This document shows, piece by piece, positions 16,822-25,332 of a stretch of 54,432 nt of DNA (position 1 is its first letter; each line of letters opens with the position of its first letter). The stretch is taken from positions 1-54,432 of the forward strand of contig CAJUIQ010000010.1 of assembly GCA_910586545.1 (NCBI GenBank), written 5' to 3'. Source of the stretch: an uncultured Eubacteriales bacterium (GTDB lineage Bacteria; Bacillota; Clostridia; Oscillospirales; CAG-272). The notes beneath the pieces were generated by a model that ran no database searches, was not told the origin of the DNA, and saw nothing but the letters and a program-made list of their open reading frames with translations. The translations under genes were made by a program, and so were the position numbers.

Positions 16822-17982
16822 ATGAGAATTTTCACACCGGAAGTGCAGCATTATCGGGTAACAACCGATAATGGAAACAAGTTTTTTAAATACAACGGCT
16901 GGCCATCCATATGTAAAGACGAGCGGGGCGTGCTTTACGCAGTCGCCTCCTCAATGCGCTTGTCCCATGTCTGTCCATGCGGAAAAAATTGTATGTATAT
17001 GAGCTACGATGAAGGGCAGACATGGACGAAGCCGATGGTTCTCAACGATTCGTATGTAGACGACCGGGATATGGGAATATGCTATTTGGGCGGCGGTAAA
17101 CTAATCGTCAGCTGGTTTTCAGAGGCTCCTACAAATTATCATGATCAGATTCAGGAATATGATTGGTTTGGCGCGGCGGACAAGGCGATTGTCGCAGGGT
17201 TTTCCAAAGCCTGGCGACTGCTTCCAAAGGAAGAATATCTTGCCTGTTCCGGATCCTTTGTGATGATGAGCGACGACTACGGAGTAACGTGGAGCGATCC
17301 TGTCCGCCTTCCCATACTTGGCCCCCACGGCCCTTCCGTTTGTAAGGATGGTACGTTGGTTTATCTGGGCAATATGCTGTATAACGATACCTACTCCTAT
17401 CAAGATGAAAATGGCAATGAAGTGCGCCCACCCATTACCTGCTATACCAGCGCCGATGGAGGCTATACCTGGGATTTTGCAGGGGAGGTGCCGGATACGC
17501 AGGGCCCTGGCGGCGAGACGGTGAATGCGTACAACATGTTTGAACCTCACGTTATAGAGCTGCCGGACGGCAGACTGATGGGCGCAATCCGCACGCACAA
17601 TGAGGAGATGACGCCTGGTTTTACGGTATTTATTACATATTCCGATGATAAGGGAAAGACCTGGTCGAAACCTAAGGGTATCGGCGTGGACGGAAGCCCA
17701 CCGCATCTGATGGTCCACTCCTCCGGCGCGGTGATTTGCTCCTACAGCTGCCGTACGGACGGCATTCGCTGTGAGAGGGCTGCCGTCAGCTATGATATGG
17801 GGGAAACTTGGACCCAGGACTACGCTTTGGACCATCGGTTTGGCAATCAGAAGGATATGGGATATCCTTCATCCGTTGAGCTTTCCGACGGCTCTATTCT
17901 CACGCTTTATTACCATCCGATCCCCGGTGAGTATTGGACCAGTGTGCAATGTGCCCGCTGGAGACTGATGCCGCAAAAGTGA
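16822..17982 (+). CDS. Asp-box (BNR) beta-propeller protein, sialidase superfamily, copy 1
   Basis: A 386-residue protein with five Asp-box motifs (SYDEGQTW, SDDYGVTW, SADGGYTW, SDDKGKTW, SYDMGETW), which mark a six-bladed sialidase-type propeller. There is no signal peptide or membrane segment, so it should be cytoplasmic. The N-terminal RIP motif of true sialidases is not seen (the matching place reads YNGWPSICKDERGVLYAV), so activity on sialic acid is doubtful; it could be a glycosidase or lyase with another substrate. Good AGGAAAGGAAG site before ATG 16822. The next gene is a close paralogue, 21 bases downstream. Confidence 0.75.
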   Translation: MRIFTPEVQHYRVTTDNGNKFFKYNGWPSICKDERGVLYAVASSMRLSHVCPCGKNCMYMSYDEGQTWTKPMVLNDSYVDDRDMGICYLGGGKLIVSWFSEAPTNYHDQIQEYDWFGAADKAIVAGFSKAWRLLPKEEYLACSGSFVMMSDDYGVTWSDPVRLPILGPHGPSVCKDGTLVYLGNMLYNDTYSYQDENGNEVRPPITCYTSADGGYTWDFAGEVPDTQGPGGETVNAYNMFEPHVIELPDGRLMGAIRTHNEEMTPGFTVFITYSDDKGKTWSKPKGIGVDGSPPHLMVHSSGAVICSYSCRTDGIRCERAAVSYDMGETWTQDYALDHRFGNQKDMGYPSSVELSDGSILTLYYHPIPGEYWTSVQCARWRLMPQK

Positions 17983-18003
17983 GAGGGCGGAAAGGAGAGA
18001 AAC

Positions 18004-19140
18004 ATGAAAATTTATACACCAGAAACCCAGCATTACCGTATAACAAATGACAAGGGCAACAAATTTTTTAAATACAACGGCTGGCCCTCCGTGTGCATGG
18101 ACGACAGGGGCGTGCTGTATGCAGTCGCGTCGTCCTTGCGTCTGTCTCATGTGGATCCCTGCGGCAAGGGCTGCATGTACATGAGTTATGATCAGGGCAA
18201 AACCTGGACAAAACCTATTGTTTTGAACGATTCATATGTAGACGACCGGGATATGGGGATATGCTATTTGGGCGGCGGTCGTCTGATTGTCAGCTGGTTT
18301 TCTCAGGCACCGGACAATTACAATGATCAGATTCAGGAATATGATTGGTTTGAGGAGAAGGACAAGGCTATTTCCTGGGGTTTTTCCGAGGCGTGGAAGA
18401 AGCTTTCCGCAGATGAATATACTGCCAGCGCCGGCTCCTTTGTAATGATGAGCGACGACTATGGAGTAACGTGGAGCGATCCTGTCCGCCTTCCCGTGAC
18501 AGCACCTCATGGGCCTTCCGTTTGTAAGGACGGTACGCTGGTTTATCTGGGAAATGTCTTTCATGAAGATAGCGATGTCCGTCCGCCTATCACCTGCTAT
18601 ACCAGCGCCGATGGAGGCTATACCTGGAATTTCGCAGGGGAGGTTCCGGATACGCAAGGCCCCCGGGGTGAGACGGTGAATGCGTATAATATGTTCGAAC
18701 CGCATGTTGTAGAATTGCCCAGCGGCAGATTGCTGGGGGCGATTCGTACCCACAACGAGGAGATGGATCCCGGATTTACGGTATTCGTTACATATTCCGA
18801 TGATAAGGGAAGGACCTGGTCGAAGCCTGTAGGCACCGGAGTAGATGGCAGTCCGCCCCATCTGATGGTGCATTCCTCAGGCGCGGTGGTTTGTTCCTAT
18901 AGTTGTCGTACGAACGGCAGCCGCTGCGAACGCGCGGTTGTCAGCTATGATATGGGGGAAACCTGGACCCAGGATTATGCAATCGACGACCGACTGGACT
19001 TTTTCTGCGACATGGGATATCCTGCATCGGTTGAACTGCCTGACGGATCTATCCTTTCCGTATATTATCAGAAATTTCCCGGCGAGTGGTGGACCAGCGT
19101 GCTGTGCTCCAGATGGAGCCTGCATCCTTTGGAAAAATAG
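18004..19140 (+). CDS. Asp-box (BNR) beta-propeller protein, sialidase superfamily, copy 2
   Basis: A 378-residue tandem paralogue of the preceding gene, starting MKIYTPETQHYRI where copy 1 starts MRIFTPEVQHYRV, with the same five Asp boxes. Identity is high over the whole length, and some DNA blocks are nearly identical (for example around 17262-17311 and 18445-18494). That suggests a fairly recent duplication or gene conversion. Copy 2 lacks eight residues in the loop after GTLVYLGN. No signal peptide. AAAGGAGAG precedes ATG 18004. Same functional uncertainty: sialidase fold certain, substrate unknown. Confidence 0.75.
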   Translation: MKIYTPETQHYRITNDKGNKFFKYNGWPSVCMDDRGVLYAVASSLRLSHVDPCGKGCMYMSYDQGKTWTKPIVLNDSYVDDRDMGICYLGGGRLIVSWFSQAPDNYNDQIQEYDWFEEKDKAISWGFSEAWKKLSADEYTASAGSFVMMSDDYGVTWSDPVRLPVTAPHGPSVCKDGTLVYLGNVFHEDSDVRPPITCYTSADGGYTWNFAGEVPDTQGPRGETVNAYNMFEPHVVELPSGRLLGAIRTHNEEMDPGFTVFVTYSDDKGRTWSKPVGTGVDGSPPHLMVHSSGAVVCSYSCRTNGSRCERAVVSYDMGETWTQDYAIDDRLDFFCDMGYPASVELPDGSILSVYYQKFPGEWWTSVLCSRWSLHPLEK

Positions 19141-19172
19141 AAAAAGGCCTTCCTTATAGGAAGGCCTTTTTA
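19141..19172. terminator. Bidirectional terminator between the Asp-box genes and purB
   Basis: AAAAAGGCCTTCCT/AGGAAGGCCTTTTT hairpin directly after the stop of copy 2, symmetrical for the convergent purB unit. Confidence 0.9.
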
Positions 19173-19189
19173 TTTGTATTTTGTTAATA

Positions 19190-20623
19190 TTAAACGGTCA
19201 GTTCCGCGCCATCTCCCATAGAAGCACGGTTCTGTTCCAGTAAGGCGTCAACGGTTTCTGCAAAAGCACAAACCTGCTCTGCGCTACGTCCGGTATAGTG
19301 CTCCGGCTGCAGTTGGGCTTCGATTTCTTCTTTTGTCAGAGGGAAGAGCGGGTCCCCCTCGATGCGCTGGATCAAATCGTGTCGCTTGCCGTATTTTTTT
19401 ACCTGTTCTGCGCTGGCAATAGAATGTACGCGGATCCGTTCGTGGAGTTCCTGCCGGTCGCCTCCTCGTTTTACTGCTTCCATCATAATGTTTTCACTGG
19501 CCATATAGGGCAGGTTGTCCATCACGCGAGAGCGGATAACCATAGGGTTTACGACAATTCCTTGGGAGATGTTGATATAAATATTAAGAATTGCATCTAC
19601 GGCAAGAAATGCTTCCGCCATAGAAATACGCTTGTTGGCACTGTCGTCCAGGGTACGTTCAAACCACTGCGTGCCGGCGGTGATGGCTGGATTCAGAGAA
19701 TCCGTAATCACATAGCGAGCCAATGCGGCGATCCGTTCGCTGCGCATGGGATTGCGTTTATAGGGCATAGCGGAGGAGCCAATCTGATGTTTTTCAAATG
19801 GTTCTTCCATTTCCATAAAGGATTGAGCGATGCGCATGTCCCCGGAAAATTTATAAGCGGACTGTGCAATACCAGACAGAACGGACATAACCCGGCTGTC
19901 ATGTTTTCTGGTATAGGTTTGGCCGCTGACAGGCACACAGCCTGCAAAGCCAAATTTTGCAGCGATATATTCTTCCGCCCGGGCAACCTTTTCGCTGTCT
20001 CCGTCAAAGAGTTCCAAAAAGCTTGCCTGGGTGCCGGTTGTTCCTTTGGATCCCAGCAGAAGCAGGCCCCCTGTCACATAATCCAAATCTTCTAGATCCA
20101 GAAGCAGGTCATAGAGCCAGAGCGTGGCCCGTTTTCCTACTGTAGTCAACTGAGCGGGCTGCAGATGAGTATATGCCAGCGCAGGCATGTCCCGATATTC
20201 CATGGCAAAATTCCGCAGATTCTGGATCACGCGCAGCAGTTTTCCCCGAACCAGCTCCAGAGCCTTTTTCATGATAATCATGTCGGTATTGTCTCCTACA
20301 TAGCAGGAGGTGGCCCCCAGGTGAATGATGGGGCGTGCGCCGGGAATCTGGTCACCCCAAGCGTGAATATGGGCCATTACATCGTGCCGCAGTTCTTTTT
20401 CATAGGCGGCAGCGGCAGCGTAGTCCACGTCTTTTTCGTGGGCGCGCATTTCCGCAAGCTGGGCGTCGGTGATATCCAACCCTTCCCGCTGTTCGGCTTC
20501 CGCCAGTGCGATCCACAATGCCCGCCATGTTGTAAATTTCATATCGGCAGAAAAAAGATATTGCATTTCTGCGCTGGCGTATCTTGTAGAAAAGGGACTT
20601 TCATAATTCTTGTTATTGTTCAT
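19190..20623 (-). CDS. purB: Adenylosuccinate lyase
   Basis: Catalyses two fumarate-releasing steps in purine synthesis (SAICAR to AICAR and adenylosuccinate to AMP). The 477-residue protein belongs to the fumarase/aspartase superfamily. It has HLGATSCYVGDNTDM near residue 105, the THLQPAQLTTVGKR general-base region, the flexible signature loop SSAMPYKRNPMRSERIAAL with the catalytic serine, and a C-terminal helical domain. Length is typical of the long clostridial form. ATG 20623 (MNNNKNYESP) has GGAGGAGACC upstream; the longer open frame belongs to the upstream gene. The start overlaps the ribbon-helix-helix gene by 11 bases. Confidence 0.96.
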   Translation of the reverse strand: MNNNKNYESPFSTRYASAEMQYLFSADMKFTTWRALWIALAEAEQREGLDITDAQLAEMRAHEKDVDYAAAAAYEKELRHDVMAHIHAWGDQIPGARPIIHLGATSCYVGDNTDMIIMKKALELVRGKLLRVIQNLRNFAMEYRDMPALAYTHLQPAQLTTVGKRATLWLYDLLLDLEDLDYVTGGLLLLGSKGTTGTQASFLELFDGDSEKVARAEEYIAAKFGFAGCVPVSGQTYTRKHDSRVMSVLSGIAQSAYKFSGDMRIAQSFMEMEEPFEKHQIGSSAMPYKRNPMRSERIAALARYVITDSLNPAITAGTQWFERTLDDSANKRISMAEAFLAVDAILNIYINISQGIVVNPMVIRSRVMDNLPYMASENIMMEAVKRGGDRQELHERIRVHSIASAEQVKKYGKRHDLIQRIEGDPLFPLTKEEIEAQLQPEHYTGRSAEQVCAFAETVDALLEQNRASMGDGAELTV

Positions 20624-20834
20624 TTTCTGTGGTCTCCTCCTGGGTCTCTTCCTGCGGCAGCTGTATCGCCGCTGTATTGATTTTTCCGTGAGTTTTTTCG
20701 AAATACTGTACATTGCTGCGGATAATATGCAAAAGATGATTGTTAAGAGAGTTATTCTCCCGCGCGGCAACATACAAAAGCTTTTTGTACAGCTGAGTAT
20801 CCAGACGTACGGTAAATTCCGCTTTTGATTTCAT
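20613..20834 (-). CDS. Small ribbon-helix-helix (Arc-like) protein
   Basis: A 73-residue protein. Residues 5-45 (AEFTVRLDTQLYKKLLYVAARENNSLNNHLLHII) fit an Arc/MetJ-type ribbon-helix-helix: one strand with FTVRLD then two helices with an N-S-L turn. The C-terminal tail is very acidic (PQEETQEETTENEQ). No toxin gene adjoins it. It is the first gene of a two-gene unit with purB, overlapping its start by 11 bases, so it may be an autoregulator or simply ride along. Minus-strand promoter TTGATT-N17-TATACT lies just upstream (about 20867-20895). Confidence 0.7.
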   Translation of the reverse strand: MKSKAEFTVRLDTQLYKKLLYVAARENNSLNNHLLHIIRSNVQYFEKTHGKINTAAIQLPQEETQEETTENEQ

Positions 20835-21004
20835 AGCACATCCTGCCCTTTTTGTTTCCTATAGAATACAGTATACCAGACCTGGGATGGAAAATCAAGG
20901 GAAGGGCAGAGCCATGCGGGTGTAATATTTACAAAAAATAGTGGAAACGATATAAAAAATATGATACAATAAAACAGTTTTCTAAAGAACTGGGGAATGA
21001 TACG

Positions 21005-21544
21005 GTGAAAGATACAGATAAAACAGAAGAACAGCGCACGCTGGCAGACCGTTTACGAGAGGCACGGGAAAAAGTCGGTCTCTCAGCGCAGGAGATGGCA
21101 CAGCGACTGGAAGTGCCCCACGATACCTATGCTGCTTGGGAGGAGGGAACACAGTCGCCGGATACGGATACTGTGCGCCAAGCTGCGTCCATTTTGCATG
21201 TCACCGGAAACTATCTTTTGTTTGGCCTCTCCCGTGAAGGAATGGTTGGGGCTATGTTCCCAAACAAAGCGACGCCTGCTGTGCTTCCCGGATGGTATGG
21301 CTGTAGGATGGCGGGTGCGGCGTTGCTGTTCTGCGGCGGAGCGGGAATGCTTCTAATGGCATTTTTGGATCGGGGAAGGGAGCGCACCAGCGCAATTATA
21401 TCCTATCTTCCTTTCCAGATTTTTCTGGCTATATGCAGTATCGGAGCGGTTTTGTGTATTGTCTCCAGTATATTATTGCACAGTCGGGATAAGAAAAAGA
21501 AACGTGTGAAGGAGCAGAGGCATGGAAAAGAAACAAACAAATAA
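21005..21544 (+). CDS. Membrane-anchored XRE-type regulator
   Basis: A 179-residue protein with an N-terminal XRE helix-turn-helix (about residues 13-70: LADRLREAREKVGLSAQEMAQRL...WEEGTQSPDTDTVRQAA) followed by two hydrophobic helices (about 102-122 and 133-157) and a basic tail. The architecture suggests a DNA-binding domain held at the membrane. Start is GTG 21005, with GGGGAA upstream; no in-frame ATG is near. A promoter TTTACA-N17-TATAAA lies about 55 bases before it. It overlaps the LRR gene by 23 bases, so the two are translated together and may be functionally linked. Confidence 0.72.
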   Translation: MKDTDKTEEQRTLADRLREAREKVGLSAQEMAQRLEVPHDTYAAWEEGTQSPDTDTVRQAASILHVTGNYLLFGLSREGMVGAMFPNKATPAVLPGWYGCRMAGAALLFCGGAGMLLMAFLDRGRERTSAIISYLPFQIFLAICSIGAVLCIVSSILLHSRDKKKKRVKEQRHGKETNK

Positions 21545-22922
21545 CACGAGCGCAAAAAAAGGACGAACCCCAAAAAACATTTGGATGATTGTGATCATCG
21601 CTGCAGTGGTTTTGCTTGCGGCAGCCAGCGCTGTACTGATATATTTGTTTGCAAGGGACAAGGAAGCGCCGGACGGACAGAATTTGAATGGCGCGTCTCT
21701 TGTGATGGAAAATCAGAAATGGAAGGATTTTATTTATTCCGTATATGATGACGGTACCGCAACTCTTACCGGTTATACAGGAAAAGATATTTTGGTGGAG
21801 ATTCCTGCAGAAATCAAAGGCTACACCGTAAATACAATTGGGCTTGGTTGCTTTAACCAAGAGGAAGAAAGCCTTATGGAAGAAATCGTGCTTCCAGATA
21901 CAATCAAGCGATTCGAAGCCCATTCCTTCGGCAACGCCAAGAATCTCAAACGTATCACGATTCCCGAGGGTACGAAAGAGATTGAGCTGGGAACATTTGT
22001 ATACTGCTCCAAGCTGGAGGAAGTCAACATTCCCGATACGGTTACAGTAATTGGAGAGGGAGCGTTTTCCTATTGCCGAGCTTTAAAGGAAATAGAATTG
22101 CCGCCAGCGTTGGAAACGGTGGGAGACAGCGCATTTTTTATGTGTACGGCGTTGGAGCAAATTGAGATTCCGGATGGGGTAAAGTCCATTGAAGAAAGCG
22201 CCTTTGAGGGATGCGCCGCTCTAGAACAGATTGATATGCCGGATACGGTGGAGCATATTGGCGCAAATACATTCAATCTATGCGAATCACTGACGGAAAT
22301 TCGAATTCCGGAGGGAGTTACCGCGATTGAGGAGGCCACGTTCAATAACTGCCTGAATCTGAAAAAAGTGACCTTTCCCACACACTTGGAATCTATTGGA
22401 ACAGCTGCCTTCTATTACTGCGAGAGTCTGAATGCAATCACGCTCCCGGATACGCTGAAAAGCATTGGAGAGTCTGCTTTCTGCCACTGCATTTCTTTGA
22501 CAGAGATAGAGATGCCGGAGTCTGTGGAGACTTTGGGCATATCTGTTTTTGCGGACTGTACGGCTCTTAAAAAAGCGAAGCTTTCCAAGGCGCTTACGTC
22601 TATTCCAAATTCCACCTTTGCTAAGTGTACGAATTTACGAGAGATAGAGCTTCCGCGTGGGCTCCGGGAAATCGGCGTATATGCCTTTGTCGGCTGTACG
22701 CGGATTACAGAACTTACCATTCCAGAGGGGGTTACGCTGCTGGACGCGTATGCTTTTTCCGGAATGGAAAAGCTCACATCAATCACTGTACCGGACACGG
22801 TGGATACAATCGGTGAGGGTATTCTTGCCTATACAGATCAAGCAACGGTGCGCTGTAACAAGAACAGCAAGATTGCGGAATATTGCAGTGTCAATGAGAT
22901 CGCTGTGTCTATCATAGATTAA
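21522..22922 (+). CDS. Type II membrane protein with BspA-type leucine-rich repeats
   Basis: A 466-residue surface protein. A cytoplasmic Lys/Arg-rich N terminus (residues 1-19), one membrane helix (about 20-43), a linker, then about fourteen 23-residue LRR_5 repeats (about residues 120-440) of the form I-x-L/I-P-x-x-V-x-x-I-G-x-x-A-F-x-x-C-x-x-L. In the DNA this gives a 69-base periodicity between about 21885 and 22850. LRR_5 proteins of gut Clostridia are thought to bind host or microbial surface ligands. There is no signal-peptidase site, so it stays membrane-bound. ATG 21522 has GGAG upstream inside the preceding regulator gene. Confidence 0.85.
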   Translation: MEKKQTNNTSAKKGRTPKNIWMIVIIAAVVLLAAASAVLIYLFARDKEAPDGQNLNGASLVMENQKWKDFIYSVYDDGTATLTGYTGKDILVEIPAEIKGYTVNTIGLGCFNQEEESLMEEIVLPDTIKRFEAHSFGNAKNLKRITIPEGTKEIELGTFVYCSKLEEVNIPDTVTVIGEGAFSYCRALKEIELPPALETVGDSAFFMCTALEQIEIPDGVKSIEESAFEGCAALEQIDMPDTVEHIGANTFNLCESLTEIRIPEGVTAIEEATFNNCLNLKKVTFPTHLESIGTAAFYYCESLNAITLPDTLKSIGESAFCHCISLTEIEMPESVETLGISVFADCTALKKAKLSKALTSIPNSTFAKCTNLREIELPRGLREIGVYAFVGCTRITELTIPEGVTLLDAYAFSGMEKLTSITVPDTVDTIGEGILAYTDQATVRCNKNSKIAEYCSVNEIAVSIID

Positions 22923-22923
22923 A

Positions 22924-22955
22924 AAATACCGGCAGCTTAAGCTGCCGGTATTTTC
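22924..22955. terminator. Bidirectional terminator between LRR and GH31 genes
   Basis: AATACCGGCAGC-TTAA-GCTGCCGGTATTTT hairpin directly after the LRR stop, symmetrical for the GH31 gene. Confidence 0.9.
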
Positions 22956-25217
22956 TTATATACGAGTCAAGGTTACAGAGAAGGGGGACGATGTGGAGAT
23001 AGCGGGAATGCTTAATTTCCCACAGCGTTTTGCAAGATCATAAGTAAAGACAGCACCTGCCGGCGCATGCGTGCATTGCATTTCTGTTATATCGTACAGT
23101 TCCACGGTAACGGTTCTGCAGGCACATTCTCCTGCGTATCCGTTTCCGGTGGGCGTATAGGAGAAGGTGCATTTTTTACCGTTATATGTGTAAGCAAGCT
23201 CTGTTGCTCTGTATGCGCCGGAGATGTAGCCTTCGGTTACGCCATCGTCTTCAAACAGCGTAAAACTATCGGAAAGAGATTGCTCTCCCGCAAAAATTTT
23301 TACAATCAGGTGAGAGAGCGGGGTAGTGGTCATCCGGCTGGTATAGGGCTGCATAGGGAGCGGTTTTCCCGCTTTTACAAACAGAGGGAAGGAATACAAA
23401 TCATTTTGAACGGAGACTACCTGGCCACCGTCATAGCGAGCTCCTGTAAAGTAGTCGTACCAGACGCCTGCAGGAAGATATACCTGGGAGAGCGCGGTAA
23501 AGGTTCCCGTTTCTCCTGGATTGCAGACAGGGGAAGCAAGCATAGCTTCGCCCAGGTAGTAGGTAGTGGGATGGTTATATGCTTCTTGATTTTCGCTGTC
23601 AAACAGATATAGCGGGCGCAGCATGGGAACGCTGTTCCGGTAGCTCTCATAGGCTATGGAATATAGATATGGAATCAGCATAGACCGCAGATGGAACATT
23701 TCCCGCATGGCGGAACAGTAAGGCTCTCCCCATGTCCAGGGGCGGCGGTCAATTTTTTCATTGCCGCATACATGCAGCCGCAGGGCTGCCGAAGTAATGC
23801 CAAACTGAACCCAGCGCACGTATAGCTCGGACTGCTTTTCAGGGCTTGGATCTTCAAAGCCGCCGATATCGTGACTCCACCAGAAACAGCCCGCATTTCC
23901 TGCGCTGACAGTCATGTAAATCTCAAAGGCGAGAGTATCCCATGTGGAAATGGTATCTCCTGAAAAATAAGCAGGATGCTTGTGATCGCCAAAACCGCCC
24001 CAGCGGGAGAAAGACATACCCCGCAGCCCGTTTTTTTGGGAGTGGTTATAATACAGATAATTGAGCCATGGCAAATGTGTAAGAGGTTCCAATCCATTTA
24101 CGTTGGGATACAGATAATCCTGCTGCCAGTCCAGCCACCAGAAATCCACCCCCATTTTTTCGTATTGCGTGTGGGTGCTTTCAAAGAACGCATCCATATA
24201 GTCCCGGCTGCCGGCATTGAACCGGTAGTTTACAATATCCTGTCGGGGATTTTCCCGTTCCCGTGCCGATTGTTTATCCGGAATGTGGGGCACTTCTTCC
24301 TTGTACTGCTTTTCCTGCAGCAGCTTCATAAAAGAGGGATAGGTTTCCTCATGATCTCGAATCCCATCCGCCGGATGATCGTTTAGGGTAACGGCAATCC
24401 CCCGCCTGTGCAGCTCTGTCAGCAGCCATTCGGGATCCGGAATTTCTCGCCGGTTCCAGGTATACCCGGTCCACCCCAGGTTCCCGCCGGCATGGCCGTA
24501 ACCGTATAGGGCGTGGGGATCGCCCTCCTGATACCCCCAGTCCTGATAATGCCAATCCATATCCATAACTAAAATATCCAGGGGGAAGTCGTTGGCGTCA
24601 TATTCGTCTACAATCTGAAGGAACTGCTCTGCGCTGTACCGCCACCAGCGGGAATACCAGGAACCCAATGTATATTTGCGGGGCAGGGCCATTTTTCCAG
24701 AGACAAACGCCAGATCCCGCAGCACCGCCGGATAGTCATGTCCGTAGGCGAAAAGATATAAATCACACAGATGCTTTTCGCTGCGTTTTCGCAGCCAGCC
24801 GTCAGCAAAAACGGGTGTGCCCGAATCGTCTATCACATACCATCCATCCCGTGACAGTAGCCCGTCCGGGAGCGGTCTGTGTCCGTCTACTCCGTCCAGC
24901 GTAGCCAGCGTTCCGCCTAGATTGCCATTGCTTTTGTCCGCGTATTTCCATGTGGTTTCCATATTTCCGGTGTGGATTTTTGCGGACAGGTTTTCCGGTG
25001 TGAAGGGTGCATCAACATGGTATGTAAGCGTATATTTTTTCGTGGCAATGGTGACGATATTGCCATCTCTCGTGTAGTCTGCCTTTGCGGCAGGACGAGG
25101 CCGATTGGCAAATAGAGTGGCGCCGTCTGCAAAGGCGGCATTTTTGGCATACTCCATACGGATCACCCCATCGGCGATTGCGGTGAACCGTGCATTTCCT
25201 ACGATCCATTGATTCAT
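22956..25217 (-). CDS. Glycoside hydrolase family 31 enzyme
   Basis: A 753-residue retaining alpha-glycosidase of family GH31 (alpha-glucosidase, alpha-xylosidase and related). After an N-terminal beta-sandwich comes the TIM barrel with LDILVMDMDWH, the nucleophile segment FWWLDWQQD (Asp at about 363) and the acid/base segment YFSGDTIST (Asp at about 421), followed by FWWSHDIGGF and a C-terminal beta domain. There is no signal peptide, so it acts in the cytoplasm on imported oligosaccharides. ATG 25217 (MNQWIVGNA) has GGAGG upstream. A minus-strand promoter TTGACA-N17-TATTCT lies about 40-70 bases before the start. Substrate specificity cannot be read from sequence. Confidence 0.9.
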   Translation of the reverse strand: MNQWIVGNARFTAIADGVIRMEYAKNAAFADGATLFANRPRPAAKADYTRDGNIVTIATKKYTLTYHVDAPFTPENLSAKIHTGNMETTWKYADKSNGNLGGTLATLDGVDGHRPLPDGLLSRDGWYVIDDSGTPVFADGWLRKRSEKHLCDLYLFAYGHDYPAVLRDLAFVSGKMALPRKYTLGSWYSRWWRYSAEQFLQIVDEYDANDFPLDILVMDMDWHYQDWGYQEGDPHALYGYGHAGGNLGWTGYTWNRREIPDPEWLLTELHRRGIAVTLNDHPADGIRDHEETYPSFMKLLQEKQYKEEVPHIPDKQSARERENPRQDIVNYRFNAGSRDYMDAFFESTHTQYEKMGVDFWWLDWQQDYLYPNVNGLEPLTHLPWLNYLYYNHSQKNGLRGMSFSRWGGFGDHKHPAYFSGDTISTWDTLAFEIYMTVSAGNAGCFWWSHDIGGFEDPSPEKQSELYVRWVQFGITSAALRLHVCGNEKIDRRPWTWGEPYCSAMREMFHLRSMLIPYLYSIAYESYRNSVPMLRPLYLFDSENQEAYNHPTTYYLGEAMLASPVCNPGETGTFTALSQVYLPAGVWYDYFTGARYDGGQVVSVQNDLYSFPLFVKAGKPLPMQPYTSRMTTTPLSHLIVKIFAGEQSLSDSFTLFEDDGVTEGYISGAYRATELAYTYNGKKCTFSYTPTGNGYAGECACRTVTVELYDITEMQCTHAPAGAVFTYDLAKRCGKLSIPAISTSSPFSVTLTRI

Positions 25218-25332
25218 TGGATACCTCCATATTAGGCAAGCAGCGTTGACCGTTATAGGATACAGAATACAGGAGAGAGTGGAATTTGTCAACGCATGTT
25301 TTGCGTTTTTATCTGGCTTCGTAACTTTTGCG

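Noticed and set aside
19298..20095. Plus-strand open frame opposite purB
   Set aside because: Shadow of purB; no ribosome site and no family pattern.
21885..22850. Regular 69-base repeats suggestive of a CRISPR or tandem array
   Set aside because: The period equals 23 codons and encodes degenerate LRR_5 repeats; the units vary and have no spacer structure.
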